20,281 nt of DNA from a virus. Location of the stretch: the IMG/VR virus record IMGVR_UViG_3300033981_001162, positions 1-20,281 of that record; one strand, written 5' to 3'. The notes below the pieces were generated by a model. It was not told where the DNA came from. It made no database searches and saw only the letters and a program-made list of their open reading frames with translations. Of the stretch, positions 15,543 to 20,281 are shown piece after piece. Numbering within the stretch: the stretch's first letter is position 1; each line of letters opens with the position of its first letter. A program made the position numbers and the translations under genes.

Positions 15543-17006
15543 TCAATAATACTCAACTGGTCCAAGCACCGGTTCCGATTCGTCTTCCTCATCGTCGGCC
15601 AAGGAGATGAAGTTGCCCTGGCGGAACCGCATCCAAGCCATCACCGCCGCATCAACTTGGTCATCGTGAGCCCCAACGGGGAACGCGGCGCACTCCTCCA
15701 CCAGCTCCTGCGCCCACTCCTGGTTCTCTGGATACCAAATCATCCCCGACTCCAGCAACGGAGCAACAGAGTTGGCCCGGCTGACCTTGTCAGTGCCGGA
15801 CTTCCGGCCGCCAGGGGAGTACATGGCCACAGGAATCCCCATCTTGCGCATTTCCTGCTGCAGCGACGTGCCAGTAGCCTTGGCCTCGATCAGTACGCTG
15901 TCCGGTTTCCAGTACCGATACTCATCCCTGGCCACCCGTTTGAGCTCAGGGAAGTCCCACCGGCCCTTGCGCACGTGCAGGGCAATCAAATTCGGGCCCG
16001 AGTCAGCATCTGGGAAGAACACGCCCCACGTACTGATGACAGAGAAGTCGGCAGTCTCCTTCTTGCTGTAGGCCGTGTCGTAAGTCTGGATGATGTAGTC
16101 GCAAACAGGAGGCTCGTCGTACTTCCACTTGCGCCACCACTCACGTTTGAGGATCGCGCCGCTGTCATCCGTGGGTTCCTGCTGCCACTGCGCGTTCCAC
16201 TTCTTCATGCCAATGGACAACTTGACCTTCTCAAGCTCGTCCTTGCTCCAATAGCCCGGCCAGAGCGGGTTTCCACTAGGCAAGATGGCAGGAAATTCCA
16301 GCAATTCCCACTGATCGGCTTTCAGATTGCCCTGCTGGCGCAGTAAGCGCCCACTTAGGTCATCGGTTTTCCAGCGGGTGTTGATGATAATGATGGCGCC
16401 GTTGGGCTGCAGGCGCTGACGGGGGCCGGAGGTGTACCACTCAAACGTGTTTTCCATTGCCGTTTCAGACAAAGCGTCCTGCTCATCCAAGATGTCGTCC
16501 AGGATCACCACGTCACCACCGCGGCCGGTCATCGCACCGCCCTTACCGATGAAGAAAGCCTCGCCGCCTTGGTTCGTGTTCCACCGTCCAGCAGCCTTGC
16601 TGTCAGCAGACAGGGCCGCGTTGGGGAAAAGTTCCTTGTAACGGCTGTCCTCCACGAGGTTTCGGATCATGCGCCCGAACCGCTGCGCCAATTCGGCAGT
16701 GTGGGAGCCCACAATCAGCTTGCTCTGAGGGCGCTTGCCCATCAAATAGGCCGGGAACAGGTAGCTGCCCATCTGGGATTTGCCGTGCCGGGGCGGCATA
16801 GCGATCATCAGGCGCTTGCATTCACCAGTAACGACGCGGTCAAGGGCCTTCGCGATCCGCCGATGGTGCTCACCGACCAACATTTCGGGCCAGACGTACT
16901 GACAAAAACTGAGAAAGTCGCCCGAAGCGCGTTCTTGTGCTTCAAGGAGCCTGAGCCGCAGCTCGAGGCGCAGCCTTTCGGCTTCTACGTCGTTGTGATT
17001 TTCCAT
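15543..17006 (-). CDS. terL: Terminase large subunit (TerL)
   Basis: 487 residues, ATG at 17006. The ATPase carries Walker A MPPRHGKS (70-77) and Walker B VVILDD (166-171), with the INTRWKTDDLSGRLL block (208-222) that follows it in many TerL proteins. The RNase H-like nuclease has TYDTAYSKKETADFS (Asp310), VLIEAKATG (Glu374) and AHDDQVDAAV (Asp448/449), the three acidic clusters that hold metal. It pumps DNA through the portal and cuts it. Length fits the Terminase_6/T4-like type. The stop overlaps the alternative TTG start of the next gene. No small terminase is recognised next to it. It is the first gene of the late operon. Confidence 0.95.
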   Translation of the reverse strand: MENHNDVEAERLRLELRLRLLEAQERASGDFLSFCQYVWPEMLVGEHHRRIAKALDRVVTGECKRLMIAMPPRHGKSQMGSYLFPAYLMGKRPQSKLIVGSHTAELAQRFGRMIRNLVEDSRYKELFPNAALSADSKAAGRWNTNQGGEAFFIGKGGAMTGRGGDVVILDDILDEQDALSETAMENTFEWYTSGPRQRLQPNGAIIIINTRWKTDDLSGRLLRQQGNLKADQWELLEFPAILPSGNPLWPGYWSKDELEKVKLSIGMKKWNAQWQQEPTDDSGAILKREWWRKWKYDEPPVCDYIIQTYDTAYSKKETADFSVISTWGVFFPDADSGPNLIALHVRKGRWDFPELKRVARDEYRYWKPDSVLIEAKATGTSLQQEMRKMGIPVAMYSPGGRKSGTDKVSRANSVAPLLESGMIWYPENQEWAQELVEECAAFPVGAHDDQVDAAVMAWMRFRQGNFISLADDEEDESEPVLGPVEYY

Positions 17007-17037
17007 CTCTGCAGACCCTGAGGTTCTGAATTTTGCA

Positions 17038-17065
17038 AATATACCCCCCGGTATTCGATTTACAA
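17038..17065 (-). promoter_or_regulatory. Candidate late promoter before terL
   Basis: Minus strand: TTGTAA (17065-17060), a 16-bp spacer, then TATATT (17043-17038). These match sigma-70 -35 and -10 boxes at 4/6 and 5/6. The start would fall near 17030, about 25 bases before the terL ATG. It is the only good promoter-like pair I see between the module at 17411+ and the structural genes. Confidence 0.5.
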
Positions 17066-17072
17066 AACAAGG

Positions 17073-17173
17073 GGGTGGGTTTATGGCCCCCGGGTCCAGG
17101 TTCTCAGGCAGTTTTCCTTGGGCTAAAACTGGGCTACGGGCGAGTCTGACGAGCTTGGGTGGTTTTATGGCCC
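17073..17173. repeat. Imperfect 17-base direct repeat pair
   Basis: GGGTGGGTTTATGGCCC at 17073-17089 recurs as GGGTGGTTTTATGGCCC at 17157-17173, 16 of 17 bases identical, 84 bp apart. Each copy is followed by a C-run (CCCGGG, TCCCCCC). Confidence 0.75.
17109..17131. repeat. Inverted repeat CAGTTTT / AAAACTG
   Basis: A perfect 7-bp stem (17109-17115 with 17125-17131) around a 9-base loop lies between the two direct-repeat copies. The AT-rich stem is unlike the other, GC-rich hairpins of the region. Confidence 0.6.
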
Positions 17174-17188
17174 TCCCCCCTTATAGAT

Positions 17189-17252
17189 GGCTCCCGCCCG
17201 GTCGGCGAGTACGCCGACCGTGACTGGCCGTACGGCCAGTCAGGCGGGAGCC
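17189..17252. repeat. T-shaped double palindrome (three-way junction)
   Basis: Outer arms GGCTCCCGCC (17189-17198) and GGCGGGAGCC (17243-17252) pair perfectly over 10 bp. Between them, with no unpaired base at the junction, sit two adjacent hairpins: CGGTCGGCG / CGCCGACCG (17199-17207 with 17212-17220, loop AGTA) and a perfect 22-bp palindrome (17221-17242) whose arms start TGACTGGCC. All 64 bases are paired except the two apical loops. Either strand, or RNA from either strand, could fold this way. The form resembles the T-shaped terminal repeats of parvoviruses; no homology is implied. Confidence 0.9.
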
Positions 17253-17310
17253 CCGCATAACGCAGGGCTATCGGGACGCAGGAAGCCATAGCGCACGCCC
17301 CAATGCCAGC

Positions 17311-17335
17311 GCCTCGAGTCCAATAGCCTCGAGGC
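17311..17335. repeat. Hairpin GCCTCGAG / CTCGAGGC
   Basis: A perfect 8-bp stem (17311-17318 with 17328-17335) with a 9-base loop. Each arm contains CTCGAG, itself a palindrome. Confidence 0.65.
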
Positions 17336-17349
17336 CTATCGCACCGCAC

Positions 17350-17378
17350 AAAGCAATAGGCCCGCCGGGTGGCGGGCC
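17350..17378 (-). terminator. Terminator-like hairpin after the 17411-17683 gene
   Basis: GGCCCGCC / GGCGGGCC (17359-17366 with 17371-17378) forms a perfect 8-bp stem with a 4-base loop. On the minus strand it is followed by TATTGCTTTG, only a weak T-tract, so termination may be partial. It comes 33 bp after the last stop codon of the upstream module. Confidence 0.55.
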
Positions 17379-17385
17379 TGGGTGA

Positions 17386-17403
17386 CTGGGCCTCACGGCC
17401 CAG
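17386..17403 (-). repeat. Hairpin CTGGGCC / GGCCCAG
   Basis: A perfect 7-bp stem with loop TCAC, starting 8 bp after the stop codon of the 90-residue gene and just before the terminator-like hairpin. The two may act as one tandem transcript end. Confidence 0.6.
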
Positions 17404-17410
17404 GTGTCGG

Positions 17411-17683
17411 TTACTCGGCTGCGGCCTTCTCGGCTTCGCGCTTGGCCTTGTAGGCTTCGTAGCTAGCGTCCGACTTAGCCTTAGCGTTCTCTGTCAGGGT
17501 GACAGTACCGAGTCGCACCTCGGGGTTGCTGCCCAACGAAAAAAGGTAGTCGTTGGTCCCGTAGTCGTAGTGCGAATCGACGTTCTGCAGCGTGGCCAGG
17601 AAGCCGACCAGGGCCTGGACGTCCTTGATGCTCATGCCCTCGGGAAGTGCGAAGCGGCAGCTGCTGACATTGATGATTCTCAT
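17411..17683 (-). CDS. Unrecognised 90-residue protein
   Basis: ATG at 17683, one base after the shared 13-mer leader. It starts MRIINVSSCRFALPEGMSIK, with DVQALVGFLATLQNVDSHYD and YGTNDYLFSLGSNPEVRLGT in the middle, and ends in an Ala/Lys/Glu helix (SYEAYKAKREAEKAAAE). No family recognised. The order of a short strand, a helix, strands and a basic-acidic helical tail suggests a small folded protein with a charged tail. Last gene of its module; two hairpins follow. Confidence 0.65.
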   Translation of the reverse strand: MRIINVSSCRFALPEGMSIKDVQALVGFLATLQNVDSHYDYGTNDYLFSLGSNPEVRLGTVTLTENAKAKSDASYEAYKAKREAEKAAAE

Positions 17684-17684
17684 T

Positions 17685-17726
17685 CTCTATCCTTTCTAGG
17701 TTGACGCTGCAGCGGGGTGCTGCAGC
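17685..17726 (-). promoter_or_regulatory. Leader copy a: hairpin + AGAAAGGATAGAG
   Basis: The 13-mer AGAAAGGATAGAG (17697-17685) ends one base before the ATG at 17683; its AAGGA part is the ribosome site. Just upstream a perfect 8-bp stem, GCTGCAGC twice (17706-17713, 17719-17726), encloses a 5-base loop. Confidence 0.75.
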
Positions 17727-17733
17727 GGGTTTG

Positions 17734-17763
17734 ATTTTAGTCTACGCTGACGCTGAATGTCAA
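17734..17763 (-). promoter_or_regulatory. Candidate sigma-70 promoter inside the 150-residue gene's end
   Basis: Minus strand: TTGACA (17763-17758), an 18-bp spacer, TAAAAT (17739-17734). The -35 is perfect and the -10 matches 5/6. The -10 overlaps the TAA stop of the upstream gene. It would give the 90-residue gene its own transcript. Confidence 0.55.
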
Positions 17764-18189
17764 CTCGTTTTTGATGATCTCGCGGACTGAGTCGCCCAGG
17801 TCGATTTCACTCACCGCCTCCCTGGCTGCGTCCTCGAGGTCCAGGTTGTTCTCGACCCAGTTCTCGATCCGGTCGTCCAGGTCCAGGTTGTTCTCGACCC
17901 AGGTTGCGATGGCATCGGACAGGTTGTAGCCGGCCCAGGTTTGAATGCGCGCGTCGATCACCTCGGACACGAGATTGGCGTGAATGCCCTTGTCCTCGAT
18001 GGCCGCAACACGGCGGAACAGGTTGGCGAAGTCGTCCTCGACCACGGCCTTGACGCGCGCATCAATGGACTCGTTGATGATGTCGGTGACTGTGCCGAGG
18101 TTGAGCTGCGACTGCACCTGGGTGGCGACATCGTTGACGAGCTTGTCATACATCGAGCCGATCAGGCTCAGGAGTTGGGCTTGGTCCAT
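17737..18189 (-). CDS. Acidic helical protein with WVENNLDL repeats
   Basis: 150 residues from ATG at 18189, chosen because the 13-mer leader sits two bases upstream; an open frame runs further to 18303 but through that leader. It starts MDQAQLLSLIGSMYDKLVND, and is mostly helical (DIINESIDARVKAVVEDDFA, FRRVAAIEDKG). Residues 97-104 and 111-118 are the same octapeptide WVENNLDL. The pattern 'D.RI..WV.NNL.L.D' suggests amphipathic helical repeats. Strongly acidic overall. I do not recognise a family. The acidic repeats could mimic DNA or bind a basic partner, but that is speculation. Confidence 0.65.
   Translation of the reverse strand: MDQAQLLSLIGSMYDKLVNDVATQVQSQLNLGTVTDIINESIDARVKAVVEDDFANLFRRVAAIEDKGIHANLVSEVIDARIQTWAGYNLSDAIATWVENNLDLDDRIENWVENNLDLEDAAREAVSEIDLGDSVREIIKNELTFSVSVD
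17837..17902 (-). repeat. Exact 24-base in-frame duplication
   Basis: Bases 17837-17860 and 17879-17902 are identical (each starts AGGTCCAGGTTGTTCTCG on the plus strand), 42 bp apart, i.e. 14 codons. They encode the two WVENNLDL copies. Identity at the DNA level suggests a recent duplication. Confidence 0.85.
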
Positions 18190-18267
18190 GTCTCTATCCT
18201 TTCTATCGTCGCACCGTGCGACACCAATAATGTCGCACGGTTCGCGGTCCGGGTACAGTGAATTGTC
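18190..18267 (-). promoter_or_regulatory. Leader copy b: two competing hairpins + AGAAAGGATAGAG
   Basis: The 13-mer (18204-18192) ends two bases before the ATG. The arm at 18214-18222 can pair with 18232-18240 (9 bp, 9-base loop) or, through its GCGAC part, with 18208-18212 (5 bp, 5-base loop), but not both. Minus strand ACAATTCACTG, 22 bases, ACATTAT lies upstream and is shared with copy c at the same spacing. Confidence 0.7.
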
Positions 18268-18293
18268 GCTATCGGCGCCGGGGCGCCGATAGC
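18268..18293 (-). terminator. Strong hairpin after the 77-residue gene
   Basis: Perfect 12-base inverted arms (GCTATCGGCGCC / GGCGCCGATAGC, 18268-18279 with 18282-18293). It begins 18 bp after the TAG stop on the minus strand. No T-tract follows, so it may protect the mRNA end or work as a protein site rather than terminate. Confidence 0.55.
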
Positions 18294-18311
18294 CGGGGCT
18301 CATGCCAGCAC

Positions 18312-18545
18312 CTAGAACGGGATGTCCTGGTCCCAGTCGCGCGCCTCGAAGCTGCGCAGCTCTGCGGCCTCGAGCTCGTCGATCACGGAGTTGAGCAGCA
18401 CCAGGGCAGCGGTGTAGACGGCGAAGCCATCAGGGCCGGCAGCGTTCGCGACATCGCGAACGTACTCGAGCGCCTCGGGCACCGAGTCGCGGCTCGCGAA
18501 CAGGGAAGCGCGGTACTGGCTGATGGGGGTGAGGTGGGCGCTCAT
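18312..18545 (-). CDS. Unrecognised 77-residue protein
   Basis: ATG at 18545 overlaps the upstream stop as ATGA, so it is read by coupling and has no leader of its own. It begins MSAHLTPISQYRASLFASRD, continues VPEALEYVRDVANAAGPDGF and AVYTAALVLLNSVIDELEAA, and ends acidic (ARDWDQDIPF). Mostly alpha-helical, weakly acidic. The DWDQDIPF tail resembles the acidic-aromatic tips of single-stranded DNA-binding proteins, such as the DDDIPF end of SSB; that is an observation, and no OB fold is visible in this short protein. Confidence 0.65.
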   Translation of the reverse strand: MSAHLTPISQYRASLFASRDSVPEALEYVRDVANAAGPDGFAVYTAALVLLNSVIDELEAAELRSFEARDWDQDIPF

Positions 18546-18745
18546 GCTGCGTCCCCCACATAGTGGGCTTCGCCCTTTTGGTCAACGTTGACCACGGTAA
18601 CGATGTTGATGTCAACGAACGCGCGACACCAGTGGTCAACCGCGAAGTACTTTGAGAGGGGGTAGCGCACGCCATCCGCCCAAACGAGAACCTCCGCCTC
18701 GGGGTCGCATCCGTAAAGCAACTGGACCAGTTCTTCAACTTTCAT
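18542..18745 (-). CDS. Small phage protein, 67 residues
   Basis: ATG at 18745 chosen from the 13-mer leader two bases upstream; an open frame extending to 18829 runs through the leader and a palindrome. It starts MKVEELVQLLYGCDPEAEVL and continues VWADGVRYPLSKYFAVDHWC and DINIVTVVNVDQKGE. The opening 'M.VeeLv..L...dPeAeV.vw' is a pattern I know from many small phage and prophage proteins of unknown function. Helix followed by three or four strands predicted. It is coupled to the 77-residue gene. Confidence 0.7.
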   Translation of the reverse strand: MKVEELVQLLYGCDPEAEVLVWADGVRYPLSKYFAVDHWCRAFVDINIVTVVNVDQKGEAHYVGDAA

Positions 18746-18747
18746 CG

Positions 18748-18783
18748 CTCTATCCTTTCTAAGGTGTCGCACCACGCGACACC
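18748..18783 (-). promoter_or_regulatory. Leader copy c: hairpin + AGAAAGGATAGAG
   Basis: The 13-mer (18760-18748) ends two bases before the ATG. A perfect 8-bp stem, GGTGTCGC / GCGACACC (18763-18770 with 18776-18783), with a 5-base loop stands two bases upstream of it. ACATTAT follows further upstream on the minus strand, as in copy b. Confidence 0.75.
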
Positions 18784-18791
18784 CATAATGT

Positions 18792-18813
18792 GCCACGGCC
18801 CGCGGGCCGTGGC
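18792..18813 (-). repeat. Perfect 22-bp GC palindrome
   Basis: Arms beginning GCCACGGCCCG pair perfectly about the centre at 18802/18803. It lies 12 bp after the stop of the 98-residue gene and before leader c. Flanked on the minus strand by ACAATTCATTG and ACATTAT, exactly 22 bases apart. Confidence 0.75.
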
Positions 18814-18825
18814 CAATGAATTGTT

Positions 18826-19122
18826 TCAATCGGCCTTATCCACCGCTAAGGCTAGACCTATCTCAAACTCGAGCACCTCAGCAGCTGCCTCCCAAAATAA
18901 ACCCGGGTAGGGCCTGAAACCTTCGTAGATAGGTTTCCGCAGCTCGGCGGAAACCACGGGCAGCAACAGGCGCACTGCGTTATCCCAGTGGGCCATGCCG
19001 CTAAGCTCGTGGCCGCGCTGAGGGTCCGCAGTAGCCCCTAGATACTGGGCCAGGGCCAGTGCCCTGGCCGCGGCCGTGCCGCGGTCATTAACCACGGCCA
19101 ACGCGAGTTGGCGTGCGTCCAT
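18826..19122 (-). CDS. Unrecognised 98-residue protein
   Basis: ATG at 19122 preferred over an in-frame TTG at 19128 because GAGGGGG lies about seven bases upstream; it follows the DUF932 gene by 2 bp and shares its leader. It begins MDARQLALAVVNDRGTAAAR, then ALALAQYLGATADPQRGHEL, with AVRLLLPVVSAELRKPIYEG and PGLFWEAAAEVLEFEIGLAL. Mostly helical, Ala/Leu-rich; no membrane segment is clear. I do not recognise a family. Pairing with the DUF932 gene suggests joint expression. Confidence 0.65.
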   Translation of the reverse strand: MDARQLALAVVNDRGTAAARALALAQYLGATADPQRGHELSGMAHWDNAVRLLLPVVSAELRKPIYEGFRPYPGLFWEAAAEVLEFEIGLALAVDKAD

Positions 19123-19124
19123 GG

Positions 19125-20087
19125 TCAAACCCCCTCGCTCAGCAGCTCAACAGCGCGCAGCTTGAGCGCGGCGCCCGTGCCAAACCACGCGGATTCCAAG
19201 CGCGTGCCGGTGCTGCGGCCGCGCTCGTGGTCCACCAGCTGGGTGACGGCGTTCAACATCGCCCAGCGCGTCCCGGCCACGCCCGGGATATCGGCGCCGA
19301 TGGCGGCGCCACGGAACAGCTGCAGCACGCGGCGATACGCCTTCGTGTCCTTGAGCTCGATGCGGCTCGTATGGTAGGGCTCGAGCAGCGCCTTCACAAA
19401 TTCGTCCGCTTGCGTGTCGTCCATCGACACGGTGGCCAGGGCACGGGACTGCACCAGGAACCGCTCCCACGAATTCGCGACGATACCCAGCTGCAGGCGG
19501 ACCTTGTCCGCGTCGAATTTCTCCGAGTGCAGCACGCGAACGGATCCGTTCCCCTGGTCCAGGGCCCGCACGATAGTGTTATTGCATACCACGCGAATGT
19601 CCGTGAACTTCGCTACCGTGGCCATGGTCCCGTCATAGGACGTGCCGAACAGCAGATAGGGGCGCACCGCGTCCCCGTCCACTACCTCCGCGGCCTCCGC
19701 CACGCGGGCCAGGGCCCACACTCGGCGGCCATCGCTCAGGGCTCCGGCCGTCTCGAGCTCGAACCCGCCCAGCTCTGCCAGCTTGGCAAAGAACCCCATT
19801 AGGTCCGCCGGCTGCACCACGTTGTAGCCGTCCGATACCACGGCCAACGGTGCACCGGTATCGGACCGGTGCAGCACCTTTCGATTCGGCCACCGCTGCA
19901 GCTCCGTGGCCGCGGGGCTCTCATACAGGACCGGGGACTCGAGCACGGTATACCCGATGCGCGCGGCCTGGGTCCATTCCTCGATGCTGGCGCCCGGCTG
20001 CAGCTGCGCGCCCAGCCCGTGCCACGGCGTATTGCCCACGTAGGCCATAGCGGCTGTGCCGGTCGTGGTGTCGATCATGTGAGCCAT
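19125..20087 (-). CDS. DUF932 / TIGR03299 phage-plasmid-like protein
   Basis: 320 residues, ATG at 20087, four bases from the 13-mer leader. The N-terminus (MAHMIDTTTGTAAMAYVGNT, then PWHGLG at 21-26) and YLLFGTSYDGTMATVAKFTD with IRVVCNNTIVRAL (144-175) are the hallmark blocks of the DUF932 family (TIGR03299), found in phages, plasmids and integrative elements. Length fits the family. Its biochemical function is unknown; it is often encoded in early or accessory regions near single-strand DNA and replication genes. The neighbours here are unrecognised, so no role can be added. First gene of its transcription unit within the window. Confidence 0.88.
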   Translation of the reverse strand: MAHMIDTTTGTAAMAYVGNTPWHGLGAQLQPGASIEEWTQAARIGYTVLESPVLYESPAATELQRWPNRKVLHRSDTGAPLAVVSDGYNVVQPADLMGFFAKLAELGGFELETAGALSDGRRVWALARVAEAAEVVDGDAVRPYLLFGTSYDGTMATVAKFTDIRVVCNNTIVRALDQGNGSVRVLHSEKFDADKVRLQLGIVANSWERFLVQSRALATVSMDDTQADEFVKALLEPYHTSRIELKDTKAYRRVLQLFRGAAIGADIPGVAGTRWAMLNAVTQLVDHERGRSTGTRLESAWFGTGAALKLRAVELLSEGV

Positions 20088-20090
20088 TTT

Positions 20091-20130
20091 CTCTATCCTT
20101 TCTGTTTACGCCCGGCCACCGCGGCCCGGC
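20091..20130 (-). promoter_or_regulatory. Leader copy d: imperfect hairpin + AGAAAGGATAGAG
   Basis: The 13-mer (20103-20091) ends three bases before the ATG at 20087. Upstream, GGCC (20114-20117) and GGCC (20123-20126) form a short stem around a 5-base loop, extended across a bulge by flanking GC pairs; weaker than in copies a and c. Confidence 0.6.
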
Positions 20131-20281
20131 ATGGTTCGAATTATTAAAGCACCGCGCTCCGCGGTCCAATTGAATTTTTCAATCCAATTGGCCGGATTGA
20201 TTAACGGTCCGCGCCCCGCGGCCCGCGGACCGAGCGCCCCGCGCCACGTTTCAGGGGGTGCGGAGCAGGGCCCGGGGGCCA
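20131..20281 (-). promoter_or_regulatory. Upstream region of the DUF932 gene with palindromes
   Basis: No gene seen. It holds ACCGCG / CGCGGT around CTC (near 20145-20165), ATTGAA / TTCAAT around TTT (20169-20183), two CCAATTG copies (20166, 20184), and GGTCCGCG / CGCGGACC (20206-20231). On the minus strand AATTCAATTG precedes a GC hairpin and TTTAAT, the same order as in leaders b and c, so this is the likely promoter zone; TTTAAT matches a -10 box at 5/6 but no good -35 is seen. Confidence 0.5.

Larger units (their letters stand above)
17066..17410. other. Gene-free, palindrome-dense control region
   Basis: I see no credible gene in these 345 bases; the one short open frame crosses the palindromes and has no family pattern. 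The region holds a near-identical 17-base direct repeat, at least four separate hairpins and a T-shaped double palindrome, listed individually. It separates the accessory/early module from the late operon, so replication origin, packaging site, transcriptional punctuation or recombination site are all possible. Nothing in the sequence alone decides between them. Confidence 0.7.

Noticed and set aside
15496-15546. TTG start at 15546 for the transglycosylase protein
   Set aside because: It would overlap the terL stop as TTGA but has no ribosome site and adds a non-conserved peptide; the ATG at 15495 has GAGG upstream and starts just before the catalytic domain.
17189-17252. tRNA or tmRNA as explanation of the cloverleaf-like fold
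   Set aside because: There is no anticodon arm of right size, no T-arm GTTCGA, no acceptor end, and the junction has three, not four, stems.
17134-17349. 71-codon minus-strand frame in the palindrome region (possible small terminase)
   Set aside because: It runs through the T-shaped palindrome and hairpins, lacks a helix-turn-helix or coiled coil, and has no good ribosome site.
18190-18303. Upstream extension of the 150-residue protein to 18303
   Set aside because: The extra codons cross the 13-mer leader and both hairpins, which are shared with other spacers and so are non-coding control sequence.

Overview
This window reads as the structural (late) half of a tailed double-stranded DNA phage (Caudoviricetes) plus a small flanking module. 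Every gene I can support is on the minus strand, so transcription runs from high to low coordinates. TerL, a P22/SU10-type portal, a separate scaffold, a Mu gpT-like capsid and two adaptor-like connectors are present, and no tail sheath, tube or tape-measure gene is seen, which suggests a short-tailed (podovirus-like) particle. The DNA is GC-rich. DUF6496- and DUF6321-like proteins, a phage GroES and 'DGG/KGG' motifs resemble phages assembled from freshwater proteobacteria. The host call is inference only; there is no integrase, tRNA or host gene to confirm it.

Layout in transcription order. 20281-17411: an accessory or early module of six small-to-medium genes (DUF932/TIGR03299 protein, then five unrecognised small proteins) in four translational units. 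Each unit starts with the same 13-mer AGAAAGGATAGAG directly before the ATG, and each 13-mer is preceded by a hairpin with a 5-nt loop. 17410-17007: about 400 bp without a gene, packed with perfect inverted repeats. It includes a flawless three-way-junction (T-shaped) palindrome at 17189-17252 and ends in a plausible promoter for the late operon. 17006-5918: TerL, a 1155-residue lytic-transglycosylase multidomain protein, portal, two small proteins, GroES, scaffold, two head-associated proteins and the major capsid protein, followed by an intrinsic terminator at 5871-5899. 5772-1: head-fibre-like protein, a structural protein, a tight cluster of five overlapping or abutting small basic/membrane genes, two connector proteins flanking a zinc-ribbon protein, then structural/tail-fibre proteins including one built of ~20-residue repeats. 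The last gene runs off the window at base 1.

How it works together. TerL, portal, scaffold, capsid and connectors form the packaging and head-assembly machine. The phage GroES presumably adapts the host GroEL for folding virion proteins. The transglycosylase protein is placed like an ejected virion protein that opens peptidoglycan. The distal genes supply fibres and decoration. No small terminase, lysis endolysin or replication gene is recognised here. The most unusual material is non-coding: the T-shaped palindrome with its neighbouring hairpins, and the repeated hairpin + 13-mer leaders.
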